Assembly: GCA_018657955.1 (NCBI GenBank)
Contig: JABHWD010000015.1
Location: 1 to 64,000 of the forward strand
DNA length: 64,000 bases
Direction: 5' to 3'
From: Flavobacteriaceae bacterium
GTDB lineage: Bacteria > Bacteroidota > Bacteroidia > Flavobacteriales > Flavobacteriaceae
In this document: positions 18,279 to 29,223 of the stretch, piece by piece
Position numbering within the stretch: position 1 is the first letter of the stretch
Layout of the letters: each line of letters opens with the position of its first letter
Notes under the pieces: generated by a model
Told to the model about the DNA's origin: nothing
What the model saw: the letters and a program-made list of their open reading frames with translations, nothing else
Database searches by the model: none
Program-made: the position numbers and the translations under genes

Positions 18279-20885
18279 AAAATTTTAATATTATTATTAC
18301 TTTTAAACAATTTTTTTTACGGAAAAACAAAAGATGATGTTAATGTAAAAAAAGTTTACACTACTATAAAAATTGATAATGCAAATGGTCCTACTATAGA
18401 TGGATTGATAAATGAACCTATTTGGGACACTGTTGTTTGGGGAGGTGATTTTACAGAATTTGAACCTGACAATAACACTGATCCAAGTCAAGAAACAAGA
18501 TTTAAAATCTTATATGATGATAATAATCTTTATATAGCCGTAAGAGCTTATGATTCAGAGCCAGAAAAAATAATTAGTAGGATATCTAGAAGAGATAATT
18601 TAAATAGTGATGGCGTTTATATTGTCATTGATAGTTATCATGATTTACGAACTGCATTTATGTTTGGAATCGGGGCAGGTGGGAATAAAGCAGACTGGAT
18701 TGCTTCAGATAATGGAAAAAATGAAGATTTATCTTGGAATCCTATATGGGATGTAAAAACTACAATTGATGATCTTGGATGGAATGCAGAGATAAAAATA
18801 CCTATAAATCAACTAAGATTTAAAGATGGAAGCAATATTATATGGGGATTTAATATAATGAGAGGAATTCATCGATTAGATGAAAAATCATTATGGAATC
18901 ATGTTTCAGCAAATTCACCTGGATGGGTAAGTGAAAGCGGAGAGTTGCATGGACTAGATCTTAAATCTAAAAATCAAGTAGATATTCGCCCCTTCGTAAC
19001 TACTTCAATAAACACATACGAAAGTGTAGCTAACAATCCTTATAGGGATGGAAAAGACACTAATTTTAATGGAGGTTTAGATGCAAAGATTGGAATTACT
19101 AATGACCTAATTTTAGATTTAACTTTTAATCCAGATTTTGGACAAGTTGAGGCAGATCCATCTGTAATTACTCTTGATGGTTTCGAAATTTTCATGGATG
19201 AACAAAGACCATTCTTTGTAGAAAGTAAGAATATTTTTGACTATAGCTTTGGTCCTAAAGATGACAATCTGTTTTTTTCTAGAAGGATTGGTAAAGATCC
19301 AAGTGGATCACCAAGTTTAAATTCAGGAGAATATTATGAATCTCCTCAATTTACCAAAATAATAGGTGCAGCTAAATTTTCTGGAAAAACAGAAAACGGA
19401 TGGTCTATTGGAGTCCTTGAGAGTGTAACAGCAAATGAATATGCTAATATTAGCGATGGAGAAAATGGAAGAAAGGAGAAGGTTGAACCACTTACAAATT
19501 ATTTAGTGACTAGAATACAAAAAGATTTTAATGATAATAACACTTTTGTTGGTGGAATTTTTACATCTACAAATAGATCTGAATTACCTGACAATTTAAA
19601 TTTCCTTCATAAATCTGCTACAACAGCAGGGATAGATTTCAAACATCAATGGAATAACAGAAACTATTATTTTGAAGGAAAATTTATTGGAAGCAATGTA
19701 AAAGGAAGTGAAGAATCTATATATAGAACCCAAACATCAATCACACATTTATTTCAAAGAGCTGATGCAACTCATATAGAGGTTGATCCAACTAAAACTA
19801 GCTTAACAGGGACAGGAGGTATATTTATGATTGGAAAAGCAGGTGGTGGAAATTGGACATATGACCTTGGATTTGATTGGCATTCCCCAGAGTTAGAGTT
19901 AAATGATTTAGGCTTTTTAAAACAAGCTGATCATAAGGCTCAGTTTGCACGAGTTTCGTATAGAAGCTTAAAACCGAAAGGAAATGTTAGAGATTTTGAT
20001 ATTGGATTTGAGCAGTTTTCAACTTATGATTTTGAAGGCAATCATAACCGAACACAGTATCAGTTAAGAGGTGGAATTAGATTTAAAAACAATTATGCAA
20101 TTAATATGGGAGGTGCTCATAAGCCAAGAATTTATATTAACACCTTTTTACGAGGCGGACCTAGATGGAAATTTAATGAAGAGAATTATATGTACACATA
20201 TATAATGAGTGATCAAAGTAAAAAATTAATAGGTATGGTAGGGGCTGTTTATTCACAAGCAACACAAAATAATTTTTCGATGTTTAAACTAGAGACTCGT
20301 TTTACTTATTCTCCATCAGATAAACTACTGTTTTCTATAAATCCTGAGTATGTACACAACCCAAATAAAACACAATATGTTACTACTGTAAATTATGATG
20401 GTTCTTATAAGTACATTTTAGCTAGTTTTGATTCTCATATATTATCGGCCTCAATAAGAGTAAACTATACGGTGAATCCCAATCTATCTATTCAATATTA
20501 TGGTCAGCCTTTTATTTTTAGAGCTAAATATAATCAGTTTAAATACGTTACAAATCCTACTGCAGATAATTTAAATAATAGATTTAATCTTTATAATGAA
20601 GATCAAATAAATATTGAAAATAGTTATTACAGTATTGATCATAATCTTGATGGAAACACAGACTATGGATTTTATAATCCTAATTTTTCTACAGTACAAT
20701 TTAGATCAAATTTAGTTTTGCGTTGGGAATATAGAAGAGGATCAGAATTGCATTTTGTTTGGTCACAAGGATTAAACACCTTTATTGATACATCGGAAAG
20801 CTTAGTGGATGGAATTGGTATTGGGTTAAAAGAAAAACCCGAAAACACATTTCTAATTAAAGCAACATTTAGTTTAGGAAATTAA
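18222..20885 (+). CDS. DUF5916 domain protein with N-terminal CBM9-like region; functional start may be the third ATG (18264)
   Basis: IDGLINEPIWDTVVWGGDFTEFEPDNN... DNNLYIAVRAYD; beta-barrel-like C-terminus; signal peptide follows third repeat. Confidence 0.85.
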   Translation: MQNKISTMQNKIRIMQNKIKILILLLLLNNFFYGKTKDDVNVKKVYTTIKIDNANGPTIDGLINEPIWDTVVWGGDFTEFEPDNNTDPSQETRFKILYDDNNLYIAVRAYDSEPEKIISRISRRDNLNSDGVYIVIDSYHDLRTAFMFGIGAGGNKADWIASDNGKNEDLSWNPIWDVKTTIDDLGWNAEIKIPINQLRFKDGSNIIWGFNIMRGIHRLDEKSLWNHVSANSPGWVSESGELHGLDLKSKNQVDIRPFVTTSINTYESVANNPYRDGKDTNFNGGLDAKIGITNDLILDLTFNPDFGQVEADPSVITLDGFEIFMDEQRPFFVESKNIFDYSFGPKDDNLFFSRRIGKDPSGSPSLNSGEYYESPQFTKIIGAAKFSGKTENGWSIGVLESVTANEYANISDGENGRKEKVEPLTNYLVTRIQKDFNDNNTFVGGIFTSTNRSELPDNLNFLHKSATTAGIDFKHQWNNRNYYFEGKFIGSNVKGSEESIYRTQTSITHLFQRADATHIEVDPTKTSLTGTGGIFMIGKAGGGNWTYDLGFDWHSPELELNDLGFLKQADHKAQFARVSYRSLKPKGNVRDFDIGFEQFSTYDFEGNHNRTQYQLRGGIRFKNNYAINMGGAHKPRIYINTFLRGGPRWKFNEENYMYTYIMSDQSKKLIGMVGAVYSQATQNNFSMFKLETRFTYSPSDKLLFSINPEYVHNPNKTQYVTTVNYDGSYKYILASFDSHILSASIRVNYTVNPNLSIQYYGQPFIFRAKYNQFKYVTNPTADNLNNRFNLYNEDQINIENSYYSIDHNLDGNTDYGFYNPNFSTVQFRSNLVLRWEYRRGSELHFVWSQGLNTFIDTSESLVDGIGIGLKEKPENTFLIKATFSLGN

Positions 20886-20955
20886 AATAATAACATAGAA
20901 TAAATAGAATAAATAAATCATACAATAAGTATAGAAAATAAATAACAAATTTAAA

Positions 20956-21186
20956 ATGAAAAAAATGAAAAAAAATATATTGATTTTATTAGTTTTCGTA
21001 TTAACTCTAACTTCATGTAGTCTTGATGTGAAACCTAACGTTGAAGTAAAGAATGATATTCACTTAACTATTGATGGTGAAAACTTAGAAGGTCTTTTAG
21101 GAGAGTGGATTATTACTTCTGAGGAAATGGATAAAGATGGTAAGGAAATAATTATTATTAGAATTGAAAAAAAAGAAATTAACTAA
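20956..21186 (+). CDS. Small putative lipoprotein
   Basis: Signal peptide with lipobox-like LTSC; 76 aa. Confidence 0.65.
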   Translation: MKKMKKNILILLVFVLTLTSCSLDVKPNVEVKNDIHLTIDGENLEGLLGEWIITSEEMDKDGKEIIIIRIEKKEIN

Positions 21187-21200
21187 TATATTCTTTCAAA

Positions 21201-21533
21201 TTGAATACAGAAAATTTTAAAATTCAAATAAGAAAAGGACTCCTTGAATTTTGTATTTTACAAATTATTTCAAGAAATGAAGTCTATACTTCTGATATTA
21301 TAGAGGAATTAAAAAAATCTAAAATAATAGTAGTAGAAGGGACTGTTTATCCTCTTTTAAATAGGCTTAAAATATCAGGCTATATCAAATACCAGTGGAA
21401 GGAGTCTACTCAGGGACCTCCTAGAAAGTATTACTCCATTACAGATCTTGGAATGAAATATATTTCAGAATTAATTGTTTCTTGGAAAGAAATAGATTCT
21501 TCAGTTAAAAAATTATTAAAATCAAAAAAGTAA
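21201..21533 (+). CDS. PadR-family transcriptional regulator (TTG start)
   Basis: KGLLEFCILQIISRNEVYTSDIIEELK...VEGTVYPLLNRLKISGYIKYQWKESTQGPPRKYYSITDLG. Confidence 0.95.
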   Translation: MNTENFKIQIRKGLLEFCILQIISRNEVYTSDIIEELKKSKIIVVEGTVYPLLNRLKISGYIKYQWKESTQGPPRKYYSITDLGMKYISELIVSWKEIDSSVKKLLKSKK

Positions 21534-21534
21534 C

Positions 21535-22743
21535 ATGAAAAAAACATTTACAGTTAATATTGGTCAATCTATTTTTAATATTGATGAAGATGCTTATGAA
21601 ATTTTAAAAAAGTATCTGATCTCAGTAAAAAATTATTTCAATAAAATTGATGATCAAGGGGAAATCATTAAAGATTTTGAACTTAGAATAGCAGAAAATT
21701 TTTCTTCCAAAATTTCAGTGAATAAAAAAAGTATTGATTTAAATGACGTGAGGAAGATGATTGAAATAATGGGAACACTTGAGGATTTTAAAGAAGTTGA
21801 TGGAAATGACAAAAACCAAGAAACAAAAAGTAACGCTGATGATGATAGAAAACTATATAGAGATTCAAGTAATCGAATAATTGCTGGAGTATGTTCAGGT
21901 ATTGCTCAATACTTTAAGATTGATCCACTAATTGTTCGAATTTTATTTTTCCTTGCGGTATTGCCTGGTTTAATTGTTTACCTAATTTTTTGGCTAGGAG
22001 TTCCAACTAAGGATTTTGATTCTAATCTTAGAAAAACTTTTTATAGGGATCCTGATGATAAGATAATTGGAGGAGTTGCAAAGGGAATTGCAAATTATCT
22101 TAAAGCTGATGTGACTTTAATTAGGATCATTTTCTTTATAAGTATTTTCTTTGGAGGATTTGGTTTACTGATATATATATTTTTATGGATTTTTACAAAA
22201 GAGGCTAAGAGTATTGGTCAGAAAATGAATATGTCTGGATATAGTATTAATCTATCAAACATAGAGGATTTTATAAAAAAAAAAATCAATAAAAATGATA
22301 ATAAAGAAAGCACATTAACAGCAATCTTTTTATTTCCATTCAGATTATTAGCCCCATTAATTAACATTTTAGCAAAAGTGTTAATTATTCTTTTTAGGTT
22401 AATTTTATTTATCATTATAACATTTATAGCTGCTTTGTGTTTTATGTTCTTGATTATAATTTTAGCTAATCTATTTAATTTATTAGAAAACCAGTATGCT
22501 ACTTCTTATTTGATAATTTCATTTTGTATAAGTCTAATACTCACTATTGGAATTAGTATTATTATTGCCTGTAAAATTATGTTTAAAAGAACAATTGTTA
22601 AGCTTTACGTTTTTGCTATTTTATTTTTTGTTTGGTTAACTTTTCTATTATTAAATATTTTTTCTTTGCCAAATCTTTTCATTAATCTCCAAGAACAAGG
22701 CCTGATTTTTGAATGGATAGAGTGGAGTAATATTTTTTATTAA
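21535..22743 (+). CDS. PspC-domain membrane protein with two PspC units
   Basis: LYRDSSNRIIAGVCSGIAQYFKIDPLIVRILF and FYRDPDDKIIGGVAKGIANYLKADVTLIRIIF. Confidence 0.93.
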   Translation: MKKTFTVNIGQSIFNIDEDAYEILKKYLISVKNYFNKIDDQGEIIKDFELRIAENFSSKISVNKKSIDLNDVRKMIEIMGTLEDFKEVDGNDKNQETKSNADDDRKLYRDSSNRIIAGVCSGIAQYFKIDPLIVRILFFLAVLPGLIVYLIFWLGVPTKDFDSNLRKTFYRDPDDKIIGGVAKGIANYLKADVTLIRIIFFISIFFGGFGLLIYIFLWIFTKEAKSIGQKMNMSGYSINLSNIEDFIKKKINKNDNKESTLTAIFLFPFRLLAPLINILAKVLIILFRLILFIIITFIAALCFMFLIIILANLFNLLENQYATSYLIISFCISLILTIGISIIIACKIMFKRTIVKLYVFAILFFVWLTFLLLNIFSLPNLFINLQEQGLIFEWIEWSNIFY

Positions 22744-22876
22744 ATTTTAAAAGTGAATTAGATGAAAATTTTAATAAAAAAGTTATTATTTTAACATGGA
22801 ATTAACAGGAATAATCTATATTATTTCTCATATTTGAAAAATAAAATTTGAAATTTATTTTTAATAAAAAAAATAT

Positions 22877-23566
22877 ATGCTTAAAATTAAGAAACTTCAT
22901 AAATCTTATAAAATGGGCGATTCTAGTTTGCACGTTTTAAAGGGTATAGATTTAAATATAGAAAAAGGGGAGATGGTTGCAATTATGGGGTCTTCTGGAT
23001 CTGGAAAATCAACATTATTAAATATAATTGGAATACTTGATGAGCATGATTCTGGCGAATATTCATTGGATGATGTTGAAATAAAAAATTTAAATGAAAA
23101 ATTAGCTGCTCAATATAGAAATAAGTTTTTAGGTTTTGTTTTTCAGTCATTTAATTTAATAAATTTTAAAAATGCAGTAGAAAATGTTGCTCTTCCTCTA
23201 TATTATCAAGGACTAGGCAGAAAAGAAAGACTGGAAAAAGCAATGTTTCATTTAGAAAAAGTTGGTCTTAAAGATTGGGCAAAACATCTTCCCAGTGAAT
23301 TATCAGGAGGGCAAAAACAAAGAGTAGCCATTGCTAGAGCACTTGCTTCAGAACCTAAACTTTTATTAGCAGATGAACCTACTGGAGCTTTAGATTCTAC
23401 CACATCTACTGAAATAATGCAGTTTTTACAACAACTTAATGATGAAGGAAGAACTCTTCTTATTGTCACGCATGAAACAGATATTGCCAATATGTGTAAG
23501 AGAATAGTAAAATTAAAAGATGGAATTGTTATGCAGGATAAAAATATTAAACAAGTTAGGCCTTAA
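22877..23566 (+). CDS. ABC transporter ATP-binding protein (MacB/LolD type)
   Basis: Walker A GSSGSGKST, signature LSGGQKQRVAIARAL, Walker B LLLADEP. Confidence 0.95.
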   Translation: MLKIKKLHKSYKMGDSSLHVLKGIDLNIEKGEMVAIMGSSGSGKSTLLNIIGILDEHDSGEYSLDDVEIKNLNEKLAAQYRNKFLGFVFQSFNLINFKNAVENVALPLYYQGLGRKERLEKAMFHLEKVGLKDWAKHLPSELSGGQKQRVAIARALASEPKLLLADEPTGALDSTTSTEIMQFLQQLNDEGRTLLIVTHETDIANMCKRIVKLKDGIVMQDKNIKQVRP

Positions 23567-23569
23567 ATT

Positions 23570-24808
23570 ATGATTGATTTCGGATTCTTTAGAGAAATTT
23601 TTCAGAGTATTAGTAAAAATAAATTAAGAACTCTACTATCAGGCTTTACTGTAGCATTTGCTATAATGTTATTTGCTGTATTATTTGGAGTTGCCAACGG
23701 ATTACAAAATTCTTTTAACTCTGAATTTTCGGGAGATGCAAATAATTCAATTTTTATATTTTCTGGAAGAACAACAAAGGCTGTTAAAGGGATGCAGGTA
23801 GGAAGAAGAATTCAATTTGATAATGAGCTATATGAAACTCTAAAAAAAGAATATAAAAATGATATAGAGTTTATTTCTGGAAGAGTATATAAAAATTTAA
23901 CTGCTTCTTATAAGGATGAAAAAAGCGGGTATCTTATAAGAGCTGTAAATCCAGATCATCAGTTTATTGAAAAAACTGACATTACAAAAGGAAGATATAT
24001 CAATCAACTTGATTTAAAAAATAAAGCAAAAAATATTGTTATAGGAAAATTAGTTTGGGAAGATTTATTCAATGGAGAGGATCCTATTGGAAAATATATA
24101 GATCTTAGTAAGATAAAATACAAGGTGGTTGGATTATATATAGATAAGGCAGAAGGGTCAGATAGTAATGAAGAAAGAATTATTTACATGCCAATTAGTA
24201 CTGCGCAACAAATCTATGGAAGTAATGATTATATTGATCAGATAAATTTAACATTTAATCCAAGTATGTCAGGTGATCAAGCCATTGCATTTAGCAATAA
24301 GTTACTAAAAAGAATTAAGCAGATTTTTTCTGTTGCACCTAATGATCAAGCTGCAGTTAGAATAAGAAATCAAGCTCAGGCATTAGAAGAAGTAGGAACA
24401 TTTAATGCTGTACTATCGATTTTAGTACTGATTATTGGTTTTGGAACATTAATAGCAGGTATTGTAGGGATTAGTAATATTATGATATTTATTGTTAAAG
24501 AGAGAACAAAAGAGATAGGCATTCGAAAAGCTTTGGGGGCTCCACCAGTTTCTATAGAACGTTTAATAACTTTTGAATCAATTTTAATTACTTCAATTTC
24601 AGGATTTCTTGGATTAATTGCTGGCAGTGTAATTCTAGATTCAATGGAAGAAACATTAAAAGAATATTGGATAACAGATCCTGGGGTGAGTACAAGTTTA
24701 GTTATTGGAGCTACAATAACACTGATTATAGCTGGAACTATTGCAGCATATCTCCCAGCTAAGAGAGCTTCAGAAATAAAACCAATTGTTGCATTAAGAG
24801 ACGAATAA
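23570..24808 (+). CDS. ABC transporter permease, MacB/FtsX family (1)
   Basis: MacB-like periplasmic domain; IVKERTKEIGIRKALGAPP motif. Confidence 0.93.
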   Translation: MIDFGFFREIFQSISKNKLRTLLSGFTVAFAIMLFAVLFGVANGLQNSFNSEFSGDANNSIFIFSGRTTKAVKGMQVGRRIQFDNELYETLKKEYKNDIEFISGRVYKNLTASYKDEKSGYLIRAVNPDHQFIEKTDITKGRYINQLDLKNKAKNIVIGKLVWEDLFNGEDPIGKYIDLSKIKYKVVGLYIDKAEGSDSNEERIIYMPISTAQQIYGSNDYIDQINLTFNPSMSGDQAIAFSNKLLKRIKQIFSVAPNDQAAVRIRNQAQALEEVGTFNAVLSILVLIIGFGTLIAGIVGISNIMIFIVKERTKEIGIRKALGAPPVSIERLITFESILITSISGFLGLIAGSVILDSMEETLKEYWITDPGVSTSLVIGATITLIIAGTIAAYLPAKRASEIKPIVALRDE

Positions 24809-24810
24809 TT

Positions 24811-26049
24811 ATGTTTAGATTTTTATTTGATTTTGACACATGGCAAGAGCTTTCAGAAAGCTTAACCAAAAATAAAATTAGAACCATTATAACTATGATT
24901 GGAGTTTGGTGGGGGATTTTACTTTTAATAGCTCTTTTGGGATCAGCAAGAGGAATAGAAAATAAGTTTAATGTCCAATTTGGAGATTATGCCACAAATA
25001 GTGTATTTATTTGGGGACAATCAACAAGCATGCCATTTAAAGGGTATCAAGAAGGAAGAGCGCCAAGATTAAAATATTCTCATCTTGATAAGATCAATAA
25101 TAATGTTCAAGGAATTAAATTTTTAATTCCTCGTAATCAAAGACAGTCTCAAATAGTTAGAGGTGTTTTATCTTCTGGTTTTGGAGTAATTGGAGATTTT
25201 CCATTATTGGATAAAGTTCAAAAAAAGAATTTGACAAGCGGTAGATTCATTAATCAAAATGATATTGAATACACTAAGAAGGTTGCAGTTATCTCCAAAG
25301 ATGCATATGAACAATTATTTGAAAAAGATGAGAATGCCATTGGAGAATATATTGAAATAGATGATATTAATTATAAAGTGATAGGGGTTTTTAAGCAAGG
25401 GAATTTTGATTTTGGAGGACAGATTCATATACCTTTTACCACCTTTCAGAAGGTTTATAATCAAGGGGATAATATTGGATGGATAATGGTAACAGGAAAA
25501 GATGGGTATGATATTTTACAAATTGAAAAGGATGTCAAGCTTACATTAAAAAACTTGAATTTTGTTCACCCTGATGATAATAGAGCCTTTGGAAGTTTTA
25601 ATCTTGGAGAACTATTCAAAAGATTTGAAGGGTTCTTATTGGGAATGCAATTCCTTACTTGGTTTGTAGGAATAGCTACATTAATAGCAGGTGTTTTTGC
25701 CATTGGAAATATACTATTAATTACCGTCAAGGAAAGAACAAAGGAGATAGGAATTAGAAGAGCAATTGGAGCAACTCCATTTGAGATAAAAAGACAAATT
25801 GTATTAGAAGCAGTTATTTTAACGGTTGTCGCTGGAATTTTTGGGATAATTTCAGGAGGTTGGATACTAATGGCAGTAGACTCTGCCTTTGGTCAAGGCC
25901 CAGATTCAGTATTGGTGAATGCTTCTGTTTCTATATTTATTGTCTTTGTTTCATTGATTATCCTTGTTGTTTTTGGTTCATTAATTGGATTAATTCCAGC
26001 AACAAGGGCAACAATTATTAAACCAATAGACGCATTAAGAGAAGAATAA
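24811..26049 (+). CDS. ABC transporter permease, MacB/FtsX family (2)
   Basis: TVKERTKEIGIRRAIGATP motif; also 412 aa, paralogous to preceding gene. Confidence 0.93.
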   Translation: MFRFLFDFDTWQELSESLTKNKIRTIITMIGVWWGILLLIALLGSARGIENKFNVQFGDYATNSVFIWGQSTSMPFKGYQEGRAPRLKYSHLDKINNNVQGIKFLIPRNQRQSQIVRGVLSSGFGVIGDFPLLDKVQKKNLTSGRFINQNDIEYTKKVAVISKDAYEQLFEKDENAIGEYIEIDDINYKVIGVFKQGNFDFGGQIHIPFTTFQKVYNQGDNIGWIMVTGKDGYDILQIEKDVKLTLKNLNFVHPDDNRAFGSFNLGELFKRFEGFLLGMQFLTWFVGIATLIAGVFAIGNILLITVKERTKEIGIRRAIGATPFEIKRQIVLEAVILTVVAGIFGIISGGWILMAVDSAFGQGPDSVLVNASVSIFIVFVSLIILVVFGSLIGLIPATRATIIKPIDALREE

Positions 26050-26065
26050 ATAAATAAAAAATAAT

Positions 26066-27196
26066 ATGAAAAAAATATTAAAAATTGTAGTAATTGTAGG
26101 GATAGCTGTTTCCTTGCTATTTGTGTTAAAATATTTCAAAGATGCTAATGCTAGTGAAATTATAGACTATGAAACTGAGAAACCATTTTACACCTCTATT
26201 GTAAAAGAAGTAATAGCTACAGGGAAGTTAAATCCTGAAGATGAAATTGAATTAAAACCACAAGTAAGTGGAATTATAGACAAAATATTAGTTGAGGAAG
26301 GAGATGTAGTTAAAAGAGGAGATTTAATAGCAAGAATCCGAGTTGTTCCTAATGAGCAAGCAGTTATTAGTGCTAACAGTAGAATTAATTCTGCAAGACT
26401 CTCTTATAATAATGCAAAAACACTATTTGATAGGAGTAAAAAATTATTTGAAAAGGGAGTTATTTCAAAACAAGATTTTGAAAATAGTGAGCTTTCAATG
26501 GAGCAATCAAAAGAAGGATTAACTCAGTCTCAAAATGATTATAAAATAATAAAAAAAGGAACTCTTACCGGAGGTAGTGCTGCTAATACAAATATTTTCG
26601 CTCAAATATCTGGAACAATTCTTGAAATTCCAGTTAGAGAAGGAAATCAAGTAATTGAAAGTAATAATTTTAATCCTGGCACAACAATAGCTACAGTTGC
26701 AGATATGACTATAATGATATTTGAAGGACAAGTAGATGAAACAGAAGTTTCTAAAATAGAAGAAGGCTCTGAAATTAAAGTTGTATTAGGAGCTTTGGAA
26801 GAGGAAGAATTTAATGCAAAGTTAACTTTTGTAGCTCCCAAGGGAATAGAACTGGCTGGAGCTGTACAATTCAAAATAAAAGCTAATGTAAAAATTCCAC
26901 AAAATGTTAATGTAAGAGCTGGGTATAGTGCTAATGCAATTATGGAAACAGGAAATAAAGAAAATATTTTATGTATTAAGGAATCATTATTACAATTTAA
27001 CAGAATAACTGATAAACCATTTGTTGAAATTCAACAAGAGGATGGCTCATATAAAAGTAAAAATGTTGAGATTGGAATTTCTGATGGTATTAATGTAGAA
27101 ATCTTAGAAGGTGTTACTGAAAATGATGAAATAAAGGTATGGAATATAGTAACTGATGATGATGAGAAAAAAAGTCAGGAAGATATAGATGATTAA
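26066..27196 (+). CDS. HlyD/MacA-type periplasmic adaptor
   Basis: TM, VIATGKLNPEDEIELKPQVSGIIDKILVEEGDVVKRGDLIARI. Confidence 0.92.
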   Translation: MKKILKIVVIVGIAVSLLFVLKYFKDANASEIIDYETEKPFYTSIVKEVIATGKLNPEDEIELKPQVSGIIDKILVEEGDVVKRGDLIARIRVVPNEQAVISANSRINSARLSYNNAKTLFDRSKKLFEKGVISKQDFENSELSMEQSKEGLTQSQNDYKIIKKGTLTGGSAANTNIFAQISGTILEIPVREGNQVIESNNFNPGTTIATVADMTIMIFEGQVDETEVSKIEEGSEIKVVLGALEEEEFNAKLTFVAPKGIELAGAVQFKIKANVKIPQNVNVRAGYSANAIMETGNKENILCIKESLLQFNRITDKPFVEIQQEDGSYKSKNVEIGISDGINVEILEGVTENDEIKVWNIVTDDDEKKSQEDIDD

Positions 27197-27231
27197 GTGA
27201 AAGATTAATTTAATTTTAAAAATTAATATTT

Positions 27232-28548
27232 ATGAAAAGTAAAATTTTAGTGATAACTATTCTAATAATTGCACAATCAATTTTTAGTCAGGAAAAAGCT
27301 TGGACACTTGAAGAATGTGTTAATTATGCTTTAGAAAATAATATTTCAATTCTTCAAGCAAGAAATAGCCTTTTATTAAATGAACAAGATGTAATTAGCG
27401 CAAAGGGAAATTTTCTACCTGGAGTTAGTTCTAGTGTTTCTGGCTCTATGAATATAGGAAAGGTTGAATTATATCAAGGTGAATTTGCTGATAGAGAATT
27501 TTACTCATCAAGTTTGGGTATAGGTTTTTCACAGACTATTTTTAATGGATTTAGAAATACAAATATTTTGAATCAAAGTAAATTAACTCTTGAAAAGAAT
27601 AAATATGAGTTAGGAAAATTAAGAGATGATATATCTTTAAATGTCGCTAATATTTATTTGAATGTTTTATTTAATAAGGAAAATTTAGAATTAGCAAGGT
27701 CACAGTATGAATTTTCAACATTGCAAGTAAAACAAGTTGAAGCACTTGTTGAATCAGGAGTACAGCCTGCATCAACATTGATTGATATGCAAGCAACCTT
27801 AAGCTTGGATAGTCAACAGTTAACAATTGCAGAAAACAATCATGATTTAGCTCTATTAAATTTATCTCAACTACTTCAAATTCCTTATGAAGGTTTTGAT
27901 GTAGCAGTAATTGAAATTGATGTTCCTTCAGAAAATATAATGTATAAGGATATTAGACCAATTCTTAATTATGCATTAGAAAATAGAAATGAAATAAAGG
28001 TTGCAGAACGTGATATAGAAATAGCAAAATTAAATACTAAAATTTCTAAAAGCGCCTATTTACCGAACATTTCACTTGGATATGGATTTAATGCAGCAGC
28101 AAATTTTTCTAATCTAACTAACGACGACCCATTTATAGATCAAATAGATGAGAATAAGGGACATTCAGTTAATATGAATATTTCTATTCCTATTTTTAAT
28201 AGAAATCAAACAAAGACTGGAGTAACTAAATCAAAAATTCTTGAGAACACTAGTAATTTAGCCCTTGAACAGGCTAAATTAAATTTAGAATCTAGTATTC
28301 AGAGAGCATATACTGATGCAAAAGCAGCTTTAAAGTCTTATCAAGCATCCCAAAAATCTTTAGAGGCTCAAAAATTAGCTTTTGATAATTCAAAAGAACG
28401 TTATGATTTGGGAGCATTAAATTCTTTTGATCTTGAACAAGTTAGAATTAGATTATTAAATGCCAAGTCATCCCTTATTAATTCAAAGTATGATTTTATA
28501 TTTAAAACAAAGGTTTTAGATTATTATACAGGTAAAATAATAAATTAA
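27232..28548 (+). CDS. TolC-family outer membrane efflux protein
   Basis: WTLEECVNYALENNISILQARNS; two repeated helical TolC-type halves. Confidence 0.92.
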   Translation: MKSKILVITILIIAQSIFSQEKAWTLEECVNYALENNISILQARNSLLLNEQDVISAKGNFLPGVSSSVSGSMNIGKVELYQGEFADREFYSSSLGIGFSQTIFNGFRNTNILNQSKLTLEKNKYELGKLRDDISLNVANIYLNVLFNKENLELARSQYEFSTLQVKQVEALVESGVQPASTLIDMQATLSLDSQQLTIAENNHDLALLNLSQLLQIPYEGFDVAVIEIDVPSENIMYKDIRPILNYALENRNEIKVAERDIEIAKLNTKISKSAYLPNISLGYGFNAAANFSNLTNDDPFIDQIDENKGHSVNMNISIPIFNRNQTKTGVTKSKILENTSNLALEQAKLNLESSIQRAYTDAKAALKSYQASQKSLEAQKLAFDNSKERYDLGALNSFDLEQVRIRLLNAKSSLINSKYDFIFKTKVLDYYTGKIIN

Positions 28549-29223
28549 TTGGCTTACATATTAAACATAGAAACTTCAACAACAAATTGTTCTGTTTCAC
28601 TTTTTAATGATTTAGAGTTAATTGATTGTCTAGAAGAAAATACTCAAGATTATTCTCATTCAAAATCTTTACATGTTTTTATTGATTCTGTTTTAAAGAA
28701 TTCAAAATTAAAGCCTAAGGATTTATCAGCAATATCAGTTAGTAAAGGCCCTGGGTCATATACAGGATTAAGAATAGGCGTAGCTTCAGCTAAAGGCTTA
28801 TGCTTTGCTTTAGATATTCCACTAATATCAATTGAAACATTAAAAATATTATCAGAAAATACATCAAATAAAGGCATTGCAATACCTTGTTTGGATGCCA
28901 GAAGAATGGAGGTATATTCTGCAGTTTTTAATAATAAAAATGAAAGAATAAGAGATACTAGGGCAGAAATATTAAATGAAGATTCTTTTAATAAATACCT
29001 TAGCGTAGATGAGGTGTATTTTATTGGTAATGCAAACAAAAAAATTAAGGAAATAATTGCTCATAAGAATGCACGGTTCATTGATGATGTGCTTCCCTCA
29101 TCAAGACAAATGGGAGCATTATCATTTAATAAATTTAAAAATAATCAGTTTGAAGATTTAAATAATTTTGAGCCGTTATATTTAAAAGATTTTATAGGCA
29201 CTAAGTGGAGTGCTACTCAATAA
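28549..29223 (+). CDS. tsaB: tRNA threonylcarbamoyladenosine biosynthesis protein TsaB (TTG start)
   Basis: [41 protein letters not shown]. Confidence 0.93.
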   Translation: MAYILNIETSTTNCSVSLFNDLELIDCLEENTQDYSHSKSLHVFIDSVLKNSKLKPKDLSAISVSKGPGSYTGLRIGVASAKGLCFALDIPLISIETLKILSENTSNKGIAIPCLDARRMEVYSAVFNNKNERIRDTRAEILNEDSFNKYLSVDEVYFIGNANKKIKEIIAHKNARFIDDVLPSSRQMGALSFNKFKNNQFEDLNNFEPLYLKDFIGTKWSATQ

